Below are positions 11,941-23,137 of a DNA stretch of 64,000 bases, piece by piece. Both the position numbers and the translations under genes were made by a program. The stretch is from Phaseolus vulgaris (Eukaryota > Streptophyta > Magnoliopsida > Fabales > Fabaceae), in assembly GCF_000499845.2 (NCBI RefSeq), contig NC_023758.2, positions 39,512,108 through 39,576,107 on the forward strand. Reading direction: 5' to 3'. Below the pieces are notes generated by a model. That model searched no databases. It saw nothing but the letters and a program-made list of their open reading frames with translations, and had not been told where the DNA came from. The stretch's first letter is position 1. Each line of letters begins with the position of its first letter.

Positions 11941-12146
11941 ATCGGGAGGGTATGCCGGTTATGGCTACGTCCTGGCCGAGATGGGTACGGGTTTCGGGAG
12001 GGTATGCCGGTTAAGGCTACATCCTGGCCGAACAGTGTGTGTTGCGGTTGGGTATGCCGGTTAAGGCTTCATCCTGGCCGAACCGTGTGTGTTACGGGAG
12101 GGTATGCCGGTTAAGGCTACATCCTGGCCGAACCGTGTGTGCCATT
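11941..12146. repeat. Four-copy tandem repeat of about 50 bp
   Basis: The word GGTATGCCGGTTA(T/A)GGCT starts at 11949, 12001, 12051 and 12101 and is followed each time by a TCCTGGCCGA block and usually GTGTGTG. Spacing is 52, 50 and 50 bp. The array lies between the 3' end of the antisense gene and the end of integrase, a place where Tat-lineage elements often carry satellite-like repeats. Confidence 0.9.
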
Positions 12147-12239
12147 CGTTATATACACTATGTACGAAATGCCTCGTTAAAACCTCTCCGACCGATGGAT
12201 CGGTCGGACGAGGAAAGAGTGCGTGTATTTTATTCATGC

Positions 12240-13300
12240 TTAGCTGAAATAAAACTTTAGGTGCGTGACATTCCACGTCCTAGGTACAATTTTTCCCGAT
12301 AGATGTTCCAAGTGATAAGCCCCCCCTTCTCCTACTTCTCGGATTCGGAACAGTCCTTTCCAGTTTGATAAGAACTTGCCGTCCGACTTCCTAGCGTTGC
12401 TGCGCATTCTCCAGACGAGGTCGCCTTGTTAAAAGCTTCTGGGCTGGACCTTTGTACCTTCTTGACGCTCGGAGCTTGCATGCCGCTTCTCGTATCTTGC
12501 TTTTATCTCGAAGCTCGTTCAAGAGGTCGAGGCCGACCGCCAGACTTTCTTTGTTGAGTGATATGTCAAAGAGTTGGTGTCGGATGGATGGCTCCCTGAC
12601 TTCTACCGGTATCATGGTCTCGGTGCCGTACGTGAGGCTGTAGGAGGTTTCTTGTGTGGTGGATTGCGGGGTGCAGCGGTATGCCCACAAGACCTCGGGC
12701 AGCTCCTCCGTCCATCTTTCCTTGGCAGTGCCGAGCCTCTTCCTTAGTTCGTTCAATAAAACCTTGTTGGCCGCTTCGGCTTGTCCGTTCGTCTGTGGGT
12801 GCTCAACGGAGCTTGTGAGGGATTTGATGCCGAGGTCGTTGTAGAAAGTCAGAAGGCCTTGGTCGATGAATTGCCGGCCGTTATCGGAGACTATCGAGTG
12901 TGGTATGCCGAATCGGCACACTATGTTTTTCCACACGAAATTTTGGACGTTTCGGGCAGTGATTGTGGCTATTGGTTCGGCCTCTATCCACTTGGTGATG
13001 TAGTCTACCGCGACCAGCAAGTGCTTCGTTTGGCCTTTGCCTGGTGAGAATGGGCCGATGATGTCCATCCCCCACATGGCGAACGGTCAGGGTGATGTCA
13101 TGCTGTGCAGTTCTTCTGGTTTTCGGTGGTGGAGGGGGCCAAACTCTTGGCATTTTTGGCATTTCTTGACGTAATTAGCGCTATCTCCATGGACGGTCGG
13201 CCAGTAGTACCCCCCACGGATTATCTTGACCGCCATCGTTCGGGCTCCGAAATGGCTCCCGCACGCTCCCTCGTGGATTTCTTATAACACGTATTGTGAT
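12240..13300 (-). pseudogene. Tat-type integrase (HHCC, core and C-terminal part), broken
   Basis: Read on the minus strand. A zinc-binding N-terminal part (HEGACGSH ... KCQKC) occupies about 13280-13150. The catalytic core begins MDIIGPF (first Asp), then SDNGRQF (second Asp), then NGQAEA (Glu); I count 35 residues between the second Asp and the Glu, the DD35E spacing. After the core the frame shifts; a second frame continues through a WRMRSN segment to THLKFYFS near 12245, the usual chromodomain-free end. Two in-frame stops interrupt it: TAA at 13282-13284 and TGA at 13087-13089, where relatives have Trp just before the core. The protein cannot be made whole from this copy. Confidence 0.88.
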
Positions 13301-13439
13301 TGTTCTTTGGTGAGGCACTTTAGGAGTGATGTTGAGTACCCCCTACGGTATAAGTCTTGGCCGATCATGGTGTATCGTGCGCACTGCCGTCTGATGTTCT
13401 TTTTTTTCCCCGGTTGGCATGTTCCGTGCTCCAAGTACT

Positions 13440-14318
13440 GGGTGATCGAAGTTCCTCCAGTTGCATGAATTTCGCCGCTCGGCGTCTAAGGTCATCGAGG
13501 TTGGTAGCGGGCTGCATACACTGGCTATCGGCAAACGGGTCGGGTCTGAGGGCGGTCAGCATATGATGCATCGCCACCTCGGGACTGAGGTTGCGAATAC
13601 TCATGACGGTTTTGCTGAACCGGTCGATGAACGTTCTGAGGGACTCTCCCTTCTCCTGACGAATGCCGACCAGTGCTATGGATGTTAGATGGTGGGGGCG
13701 GCTTGTTGCGAACTGGACATCGAATTTCGCGATCAGGGTTTCGAAACAATCTATAGTGTGCTGGGAGCTTGGTGAACCAGCTCAGAGCGCTTCCCTTTAG
13801 AGAGGTTGGGAAGACTCGGCAAAAGACTGTGTCGTCCGTGGTATACAGGCTCATATGGGTCGTGTATGCGTCCACGTGCTCATCTGGGTCAGTCGTTCCA
13901 TCGTACCGATCCCTGTTGAAACCTTTCCATTTGTCCGGCAGGGGGTGTCCATAACGCGATCAGTGAAGGGATGGCGCCGGTCCGGACCCGCCGGAGCGGT
14001 AATGTTGATTGTTTTGCTGGGATGGGACTCTCCATCCATTTCCAGAGTGAAGTCGTTTTTCGTGTCTTTCTCGGCCTGGAGGCCGGCACCGGTGGCGTGG
14101 GACCTGCCGGCCTGATTGGTCATGGCGAGGGACGGCACCCCCTCGACCAGCTTCTTCATTCGCTTGTTCTCTTCTTGGAGGCTTTTGATTTCCTCCTCGT
14201 TCTTCTTAGCGGCTTCCTCGTGCGCCTTCCTCATCTGTACTAGCTCCCTCTGAAGGGCCATCATCATTGCTGTTTGGTCTGCTTCGGTCATGCTTGCCAT
14301 GCTGCGGGTTGATACCAT
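13440..14318 (-). pseudogene. Tat-type gag, N-terminal and central part, frameshifted and truncated
   Basis: The minus-strand ORF starts with ATG at 14316-14318 (MVSTRSMASM) and has a charged coiled coil (EEAAKKNEEEIKSLQEEN). The frame is lost in the G run at 13941-13945, and the capsid-like part continues in another frame through WKGFNRDRYDGTTDP and SALSWFTKLP. A second shift follows near 13752-13759 in a short GTGTG stretch. The conserved segments FIDRFSKTVMSIRNLSPE and CMQPATNL are still readable down to KFMQLEEL at about 13455. There the sequence jumps to the RNase H-integrase linker (YLEHGTC). No zinc knuckle or protease motif is present. Confidence 0.85.
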
Positions 14319-14348
14319 CTACTGTTGTGGTTTCTGCTGGCTCTCCTC

Positions 14349-14369
14349 GGCCCCACGGTGGGCGCCAAT
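14349..14369 (-). other. Primer-binding site of the Tat-type element
   Basis: Directly inside the 5' LTR the minus strand reads ATTGGCGCCCACCGTGGGGC. The start TGGCGCC can pair with the 3' end of a tRNA such as tRNA-Asp; the rest pairs less well, so the exact tRNA is uncertain. Confidence 0.6.
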
Positions 14370-14827
14370 TGTTCTCGAACTAGGTTGGGGACTGGGAGAA
14401 CTACTGTCTTCGGATGTCACTCGGTTGGTCGTGTCTCACGTTCCTCCTTCAGTCTTCTTCGCCGAACGGCTCCTCAGGTTGGTGGGGTACCTGCAGATGG
14501 CACTCCAACGCTCAAGTCAGTGGGGTATCGTATTCGGCTGGTTAGAATACTGTAGATAATGACGTAACTTCTTCCTTGGAATGCATGATATTTATATTAC
14601 CTTGATGGGCCCTTGCTGTTGGGCCGGATTAGGGGGTTGTTTAGCGATTAGGGTTGGATTAGGTCGTTTCCTAACCATGGGTTGACCTTTGCTAATTGGG
14701 TCAACCTTTGACTTGAGCACCTTGTGTTGGTCGACAACACATGACACGTGGTTGACCTTGTACCTTAAAGTAGGGTCTTAACGCATGGATTGACCGGGTC
14801 CATGGACCGGTCGGTCATCCCGGTACA
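14370..14827 (-). repeat. 5' LTR of the Tat-type element
   Basis: 458 bp, TG...CA ended, same length as its partner and followed by CAAAT. In element orientation it is upstream of gag, so it would carry the promoter for the genomic transcript. Confidence 0.93.
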
Positions 14828-14832
14828 CAAAT

Positions 14833-16245
14833 ATTTAAAATTATTAAAAACTAAAATAATATATTATTGTAGTCTAACACCAACAAATCTAAAATAAAAA
14901 TTTAAGACCAATTTATAGAAAAAAAAATAAAACTCAAGTCAATGTAATAAACCTAACTAAATCACCAAAGATAACATCAAAACACATTATATCAATTGTC
15001 AAATGTTCAAGATGTAGAGAATAAAACATTTTCAATACAATAACTAACCATACTTAATATCAAAGTTCTCCTAGGTTAGTGGTGAAAATGAACTAAGTTC
15101 TAAAAACATATAAAATATAATAATCAATACAATTAAAAAATAGAAAAAAAAAATTAATCAATAAAAGTTTAAAGTAAAAATAGAAAAATGATAATAAAAG
15201 ATGAAACAACAATGAAGTAACTATTGTAAAGAAATTTATGTTGAAATATAATGTATAAATTGAACTGTTTGGTTATTAGAAAAAAAATTTAAAAAAAATC
15301 CAAAAGTTTTAAGTTTTCTTTTCTTTTGGTAATCAGTTATTTGAATCAATTTCTAAATAATCCAATGTTTTAATTTTTTTCCTTTTGGTAATCAGTTATT
15401 TGAATCTATTTCTTTTATTTTATTGCTTCAGTCATCAACACCTCTTGGAAATGGTTATAATGATGAAAATGGTTAAAAAATAAAACAAACTATATAAATA
15501 AGGGTAAAAATTATTTTTTGTTTCTTCCAAAATATTTGAAGTTGTATTTTAGCCTTCCAAATTTCCTCATTCATTTTCAAGATTTTAATTTTAAAATGCT
15601 ATCACTTATAGTCTTTAAGATTGTTTACATAGGGTTTTGTAAACACTATAGACAGTATTTCGGATTAAAATTACCCGTTTCAAAATTATAGGAATGAAAA
15701 ACAAACAACATATTATAGGGAAATAAAACTAAATTTTGAAAAATTTAGAAAGACCAATGTTATTCTATGTTATTCTTTAATAAACCACTGAGTTTTTTTT
15801 TTCTGATGAACCTGGTTCGTGGGAAAGGACACTCCTTGAGTGTTGGACTATCGTGGGATGGATTTGTCTTCTTTAGAAGCGTGATAATATGTCATGAAGA
15901 AATGCTGGCTCCAGTATGTATGTGCTTCACAAGGACAAACAACAAAAAAGCTTGTCATCTCCTAGATATAGTAGAAGCTACAGAACATTTACATGTACAG
16001 AAAGACATTTTTGTTTTCTAATTAATTAATAAACTATATAAAAGACGATGAATGATAATCTCTGTAATGTACATACACAATCATTTACAAGCCTCAAATG
16101 CACAGCTTTGATGAGTACTACTGCACCACATGCTTCAAAGATTTCTTGCATGAGCATAAATATGGTACAAGGTACAATATTTTACGTGTATGTGTTTCCT
16201 TGGTGTTGGAAATTGATCTGCATTAATTCAGTTGTGCTCCACAAG
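14833..16245. other. AT-rich spacer and 3' UTR of the POD1-like gene
   Basis: No gene is seen. Roughly the right-hand few hundred bases should hold the 3' untranslated region of the minus-strand gene whose stop is at 16246-16248; the exact poly(A) site cannot be placed. The stretch 15290-15420 contains two copies of a TTTTGGTAATCAGTTATTTGAATC word. Confidence 0.5.
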
Positions 16246-19200
16246 TTAATCTGCATGAAGATGATGCTTCCTCCTTTGACAGCGATTAACATACCATCTG
16301 GCATGCTTCTGTAGAACCATGCCAATTAGAACCTTGAGGCTTGTTAGCATAATGTAGGTTATTGCCGAAAATAACAGAATCCAAGATAGCCTCCGTGAAA
16401 GGGAATTGTAAGGAAGCTTAGCAGCATAAACTGGAGCCAGAACTCGAATGACCTAAGAACAAGAAAAAATGGGAGGGAATAAGCAGACATCCAATCAGAA
16501 GCCATAAAGCAAGGAGAAAAAGGACACTAAATTCGTGCTTACCACACACGCTGGAGCAAGAGGGACAAAAGTCAACTTTTTCTTTGCATCCTCAGTTTGC
16601 ACATGTAGAGTCTACAAAACAAATACAGCAGTCAATCGTATATTCTAAAACGTCCATAAAAGAAAATAGACAATTATAGCATATTAACATAAAGCAAACA
16701 ACAGATTCAAAATTTGGTTTTTCTTGACACATTAATAGAAGGACAAATACTGTTCTCCTTCCGTCACACAAAAGTACATGCCTATACACACTCCAATGAA
16801 ACTTAAAAATTATAAATAACTAATTTTCACGATGAATTCATTAAGTGATTGTTATGAAACAGCGCGCACCAATAATTAATGAGGAGGAAAAGGCTTTAAT
16901 GGCTTATCCAAGGAGCATGTTCAAATAATTATTTATTATAGGCTTTATTTTGTAGACATGGAGCATACTAGCACTAGACTATTGAGAAAATTTGTTTGAT
17001 AAGAGCCATAAAGTATTAACTTTCTTTTTATCCAAGGTACAAACCTTGGCATCAAGAGCCTTTCTTAATTATATAATAAATAATTCGATTCTGAATGAGA
17101 GAAATAATGAATTGTAAGTTGGGGTAGCTAAAACATGGAACTCGATTATATTTATGTTCGTCCATGTTGCCCAACAAAAAAACTAGGGACACAGGAATAC
17201 AGCCCCTTTCTCAACAAAACATTCTGCACGCTGCAGCTAATAATTTCATAAAGCATTTGCAATTGAGTATAGAAAGAGTTCTTACGTTCGAGTACAATTC
17301 GCATTTGAGCAGTAACTACTAATCATATTTCACAACTAACATGCACATAAAATACAATTATAATACCTGTTTACATAGGACTTCAAGAAACTCAGAATAT
17401 GCAATTGGCGAAATGTTGTTGAATTTGGCAATGAATGAATGCTTGATCACATCTATAGCCATCTCAAATAGATAAACCAAGAGGATATTCTGCATCATAC
17501 AAAATAACTGTGATAAGAGCAAGACCGAACCAAGCAATGAAATTTATTTCCCCTGAAAAACTCATGGAATATATCTTAGGTGTTACAAATTTAAATAAAC
17601 TTACACTGATAAAGCTTATAAACCAGGGTCCTTCTGCTTCCAGAATATTTTGAGCCAAAACAAATAAGATACATGCTGATATATGGAATCTCTCTACTGA
17701 ATCTGCTAGTCAGCAATACGATAAAGGGACAAAAAATAATGAAAGAATATAAGACAACATAAAAAGGGGAATATATAATGCAATCAAAGAAAAAACAACT
17801 GCAGTAAGAAAGACAACTCACCAGAGTACACCATACTGTGAACATTATCCTTACTATATCCCTTAAACACATAGCTTTTTATCTCGGCAAAATTATTGGA
17901 CACCAGCAAGGCTGGCAGGGCATTGTAGTGAGAAACAATACAGGCTGATAAAGTGATTGCCTGAACTAATAAGATAAAAGAATGAACAAGTACAGCTAGT
18001 CAAGGAAAATAACCAGCACTTTTGTTTTAGCCATAAAAAAATTATCACTCAGAAAAAAGGATATTTGAAGTAACAACAGCTAAAACTTGGTCTGAAATAA
18101 ATCTCCATATCCAGAATCTCATACTTTGTGTTTCTGGGGGACATCTTGCAAGTTTTTCTGCTGAATGAAATAGCATTTTCAGCACATCCCCAATAAAATT
18201 TTGACATAATTTATCAAATATCTGCAAGAGGGTTCAAGGACCAGTCACTATAAATTTCAGTCCAGAAATTAAGACAGTTATGACATGCAATCAACAGAAT
18301 ATAGAAGACAGAAAAAGCTTACATTTTGAGTAGTGTGATTTGTGAAATGAATTGTTCAAAATCCAAAAGGCCGAGTTATATATATATACACATTAATGAT
18401 TCACATACAAAATTCCCATCTTTCATATCATGCATATTGACTTGGTCACACAAGTTCTGGCTCGCTATCTATGGCAAAAATGCCAAACAATGATCTAATT
18501 TGAATATCCATCTTGGTTTACAATCAGAAGTTCAGAAATTTGGCATGTATGGAGACCTAATTAATCAGTACAACCTAGGTTCAAAGATTAATTTATGCTC
18601 ACCTCTAACACATTGTAGATCACATACAACTTGATTGTTGCTTGACCACGGATCATATGATATATTAAGCTGATATCTAAGATAACAAAAATTTTAAAGC
18701 AGGGAACAAATTTTCTATAACAACAAAGTAATAAACTGAACGTGATCAATGAAAATAGGAAAAAGAGAAAAGATAAACCATGGAATACCTATTTGCTGCA
18801 AAACAGTGACTCCGCAAACCAAAATAAGAAAACAGCCAAAATCTGAAAACTCAATTGTAGATGGCCTATTGAACTTCCTGCCATGAGCACAATAAGGTCA
18901 GAGTGTAAAACTTAAAAATCCTGAAATGCAACCACAAATCTTAAAACAGAACACAAGCACTGTATAAAAGCATATAAATCAAAGCACAAAAATTAGCATA
19001 TTGTACCATAAAATGGAAGATTGGTTCCAACCCTTCAATAAACACAGGACCACGGCAATCCACTTATAATTTAAAAAAAAAAATCAGGCGTATATTATTA
19101 CTGTGTCGTTAAATGAACTATTTAATCTGGGTGGCACGGGTAAAAAAAATCACCTTGTTCTCTTTCCCCTAAGGAAATTTATTATTTACGAAACTAAATA

Positions 19201-21288
19201 CTAAAAACAGTGCACTAGAGGATTAGTCCATCATCTAAATCACAACAGCAAATGCAAGATTAATCCAACATCAAAATCCTCACAAATGTAAGCATACTTA
19301 ACAAAACATTAAAGTACTATAAATACGAGAAGAAAATTGAAGGGCGGCGAACCTTGTTTTCAGAAGCCTCCAAATGGCCATCAGCATCCTTGTGGGCATG
19401 ACAGTTAACAATGACAGAAATGAATTGAAGCAGACAAAGAAACCAACATCTATAAGCTGCAATAATGCATTCCATGTTTGAGAAATCATAACACAAAAGG
19501 TAGAATATCTTAATAAAAATACACAGACATAAATTAAGTATAGTAGGTGAACAGTTTCAGGTTTCATCCTTTCTACATTTTATTCTGATTTGTTAATTAT
19601 GAGGAAAAATACAGCATCTAAACACTGGACTGAAGTGCACCTATAGATGACATTGTGAACGGCATACAAAGTTCCCTTTTATTAATTTTCTTTTTCAACG
19701 AATTAAACAAAAGTATACCAAATACCAATTCGCATCTCCATGGCAAGCGGAAGATAGTGTCATAAACTCTTTCTCGTCCCTTTTCATCCCCAATAGTTGT
19801 TGTGCTCCACACAGAATTTCCATAGTACACTTTCTCAAAAAAGTACAACACGGGTGACTTCTTCGCTGAAAATATGTTGTAAAGCATAAATACCTTAATA
19901 AAACAAGACAAATTATAAGGAACGCAACAAACTTCTAAAAATAATCAAATTACAGATTGACCACTGATTAGTGAACCGATGAAACATAAGAAGAAAACAG
20001 GCTTACAGGCCACAGCATTATATTTTCACCCTCACGCACAACATCATATGCATCCTCATCTATTATCACTTAAAATAGTAAATAAGCTATTCACTATCAT
20101 ACTATTGTCCAATCACAAATTAGTATAGGATAAGTTTGTTGACTTTTGAATAATTACCTTAAAAGTCCTTAATCACATGGTGATTTTCTTTAAGAGTTTA
20201 ATTTCTATGTAAGAAAATTTAAACAGTAACTACACTTTTTTTTCTGCAAAAAAAAAAAACATTAGTTAATGCTTAAATATTTTTACACAAAAATTAAACT
20301 CTCATGATTAATTTCCATTCCAGTCTTTAAAAGTGCTCAACATTGTCTTGTCATGTAGGTCCTTAAAACTAAATTTCAAATATATTCTTAAAATTATCAA
20401 TAGTTTTAAACCATTTTTAAAACTTAATCACTAATTGTTATTTTAATATTTAAAAATTAGGTTAATATCATTAAATCACTGATTGCACGTAACATTTGGA
20501 CTAACGTAATTCACAAATTGTAATTATCCTTTTTGAATTTTCATAATTTCAACCACTTTACCCTAAAAACCCTAAAAGCCTTACTTAAATGTCAGGAAGG
20601 AACTAACACAAGCCAGTTTCAAAATCTACAGTAATATTTAAAGCACTATTGGATTTTCCACACCACATCATGCTGTTGGCATGCAAGTATAAAATAATTT
20701 AAAAGATAAAAAAAAATATTAGTTATTACATATAAATATAATGAGAATATTAAAGATAGACAATATGGTCCTTTTTTATTCCCTTTCAATTTACCCATTG
20801 CAAGAAACTAATTTCATAACATGGTATATATTTTACAACTAAATAAATTGACTATTTTTGTCCAAAAAAGTACTAGCTAGATTGTACTCACAGATCGAAT
20901 CATCTTCCAAAACACGCTTTAACTCCGACGACTCAGCCGTCCCCGATGTTGCCTCTGCAACCGAACTAACTTCCTTAACGTCACCTGCATCGACGGCCGT
21001 AACCACCGAATTTCCCAAACTCTCGCCACCTTTCACGCTTCTCTGCCTTAGCTCCTCCAAAGGAAAAGCGCCTTTACTCTGTTCCCCTTTAGGTTTCTGC
21101 TCGCACTCAATGACAGCGTCATGAATGTGATTCTTGAGCTGGTCAGGACCATTTGCGAAGCTGGTTTCAGAGGAAACGGAAGTGGAAGTGGAAGTGGCGG
21201 CGGCTTTGCGGTTACGCTTCTTCTTCCGGTGAGGAAGCGAATTGGACGGTGAAGGTTGGGGTTGTGGTGCGGCGGTGCCGTGTCTCAT
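16246..21288 (-). CDS. POD1: POD1/TAPT1-like ER multi-pass membrane protein
   Basis: Eleven coding exons, minus strand: 21288-20892, 19865-19726, 19456-19353, 18877-18789, 18676-18603, 18221-18065, 17989-17822, 17705-17605, 17489-17367, 16611-16543, 16452-16246; 1629 nt, 542 residues, phases agree throughout. Residues 1-132 are a low-complexity, basic N-terminus (RKKKRNRK). The rest matches the Tapt1 family: FRLPWRCEL, a hydrophobic segment LIDVGFFVCFNSFLSLLTV, LIYHMIRGQATIKLYVIYN, the IFDKLCQNF and MRFWIWRFISDQ motifs, LLVSNNFAEIKS, then an AQNILEAEGPW helix and a basic end (RRKHHLHAD). In Arabidopsis POD1 is an ER protein that acts with calreticulin-3 in pollen tube guidance and embryo patterning. 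The intron after exon 6 is of the AT-AC class. Start chosen as the first ATG of the only open 5' exon. No breaks seen. Confidence 0.9.
17990..18064 (-). other. U12-type AT-AC intron in the POD1-like gene
   Basis: On the minus strand the intron starts ATATCCTTTTTT (18064 downward) and ends TTCCTTGACTAGCTGTAC at 17990. The donor fits the U12 consensus ATATCCTTT. TTCCTTGAC fits the U12 branch site TTCCTTRAY, with the branch A 10 nt before the exon. The intron splits codon 321 after base 1. No GT donor in the required phase exists nearby, while the AT-AC choice keeps the conserved VHSFILL segment in frame. Confidence 0.85.
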
Positions 21289-22149
21289 ATTGACTTTTAG
21301 AATCTGTCAAGAATGATTCTAAGTACTAATATGGGTATCAGAACATAGAAGGTATTTTCTAGAATGGTAAAAACTGAAATATACCTCATACAAAATCAAT
21401 AATTTCACAAAAATATATTTTATACAAACAAATTAATTTAAAAAAATTGCAATAAAACAAAATTATAGTAAATTTTACACACTTTTAATAGCAAAAAAAA
21501 TACAAAACTATTAGAAATAATTGAGGACAACCGAAGTTAGTTGAAAAGAATGGGGTTTAAGGTTTATACTTATTTTTAGATAAAGAAAAACATAGGTAGT
21601 AATAAAAATAAAATTAAAGTAAAAGAGAGTGTAAACAAAAATTTAAGGGAGTGTAAATAGTAAAAAGTAGAAAACAGTAGCAACCATATGGACAAAAGTA
21701 GGTTAGATTTGAAGGTTATTTGCACTCCCTTTTTTAATATATACACTTTCTTTTTGTTTTTATTTAAAATGACATATTTATCCTTTCTTTCTCTTCTTTT
21801 CCCTAACACTACTAGACGCCTTTTCACTCCCCCCACCCTTTCGGTCAATAGTGCCATAAAAATTTAATTAAAATCAAGTTTTGTTCTCTCATAAACTTCA
21901 ATTTAAAATGTTTATTTAGAAGAAAAAAAATCCAAAACACATTTCTTATCATTTCAAAAACTATTTTCTGAAATACTCTTTTAACTTTCATATTCTAGAA
22001 AATAGTTTCCATTAAAATGGAAGAGAAGATTCTAAAAATATGAAATGACAAGTGTTCCAAAATATTTAAAAAATAAAAATGAGTTTTAGAAAGTATATTT
22101 CAGAATATAAAGAGAGCATTTCCAAAATAAGAAAATGATAAAAGTGTTC
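21289..22149. other. Upstream region of the POD1-like gene
   Basis: 5' UTR and promoter of the minus-strand gene should lie here; no clear TATA box was settled on. The stretch near 21720-21860 is pyrimidine-rich. No ORF is supported. Confidence 0.45.
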
Positions 22150-22158
22150 CAAAATACT

Positions 22159-23128
22159 GGTTTTTTTACCATCATGGGGTTATTTTTTTTGCTTTTTATC
22201 AAAATGGGGTTCGTTTAAAAAAAATTACAAATTTAGGCAAGTCGTGCCAATTCGGCACAACTTCATATGCACAAATCGTCCCAATTAGGCACGACTTCAT
22301 ATGCACAAATCGTCCCAATTAGGCATGACTTTTGTCTTGTCATACTGAAGTCGTGCCAACTTAGCACGACTTCTGCATTGTCTTACTGAAGTTGTGCCAA
22401 CTTGGCACGACTTCTGCCACGTCATAATTTTTTTTATTTTATTGTTTATATATTGGGTAGTAAGTTATGTAATATTAAAAATTAATTTGATACATAATTT
22501 TCTAAGAGTGTTAGTTTTAAGAAACAAAAAATTGGAATAATTTACTTCTAGTTCAACTTTATTTTTTATTTTATATCTTGTAATGAATCTTACTAATTTG
22601 TTTAGTTCTAATTAATCTCTTCTAATCATTACGTATTTTGTAAAATCATTACTTCTCAAGTTATTTATTTTGCAAATTCACAACAATAATTCTCTATTTA
22701 TTTTCCAAATACAATAAATTTTCATTTATCTATTTATTTTCAAATTCAATAACAATTTTCTTCATTTTTTAATTAATCAAATAATCAAGTTATTGTATTA
22801 CATTACTGTCAAACATGATCCATACACGATTATCCAATTTTTTGTTTCTTCAAACTAACACTCTTAGAAAATTAAGTATCAAATTAATTTTTAACATTAC
22901 ATAACTTACTACCCAATATATAAACAATAAAAATATGACGTGGTAGAAGTCGTGCCAAGTTAGCACGACTTCAGTATGACAAGGCAGAAGTCGTGCCTAA
23001 TTGGGACGATTTGTGCATATGAAGTCGTGCCAAAATGACACGATTTGCCTAAATTTGTAATTTTTTTTAAACGGACCCAATTTTGGTAAAAAGCAAAAAA
23101 AAATAACCCCATCATGGTCAAAAAAACC
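22159..23128. mobile_element. Mutator-like non-autonomous element with long palindromic TIRs (copy 1)
   Basis: 970 bp. The left end reads GGTTTTTTTACCATCATGGGG and the right end is its near-exact inverse. Both are flanked by CAAAATACT (22150-22158 and 23129-23137), a 9-bp duplication as made by Mutator-like transposases (8 bp if the end is GGG). The TIRs are about 300-375 bp. Within the left arm lie five small palindromes of the type AAGTCGTGCCAA-TTGGCACGACTT, joined by spacers such as CATATGCACAAATCG and CTGCCATGTCAT; the right arm holds their mirror images. The inner arm part (TGTTTATATATTGGGTAGTA) is also inverted. There is no transposase ORF. Confidence 0.85.
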
Positions 23129-23137
23129 CAAAATACT

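Larger units (their letters stand above)
8851..14827 (-). mobile_element. Ty3/gypsy Tat-type LTR retrotransposon, internally deleted
   Basis: Two 458-bp LTRs (8851-9308 and 14370-14827) begin TGTTCTCG and end GGTACA. They are flanked by the 5-bp duplication CAAAT (8846-8850 and 14828-14832). The gag and integrase remnants read on the minus strand, so the 5' LTR is the right-hand one. The primer site lies just left of it and a purine tract just right of 8851-9308. The internal part holds gag (minus), integrase (minus), a 50-bp tandem array and a large plus-strand gene between integrase and 3' LTR. An extra ORF at that place, often antisense, is characteristic of the plant Tat lineage. Protease, RT and most RNase H are missing. 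I count 16 differences between the LTRs (about 3.5%), 14 of them transitions. Confidence 0.93.

Noticed and set aside
17990..18230. GT-AG alternatives for the POD1 intron (GT within CAAGTTTTA or TGAGTGATA)
   Set aside because: Phases do not match the downstream exon, or a conserved ten-residue segment would be skipped; the AT-AC signals are near perfect.
20858..21124. Plus-strand ORF of 88 codons
   Set aside because: Antisense shadow of exon 1 of the POD1-like gene.
22240..22430. Regularly spaced short palindromes, reminiscent of a CRISPR array
   Set aside because: They are imperfect, joined by related spacers, mirrored in the other arm and bounded by a 9-bp target duplication in plant nuclear DNA; this is transposon structure.
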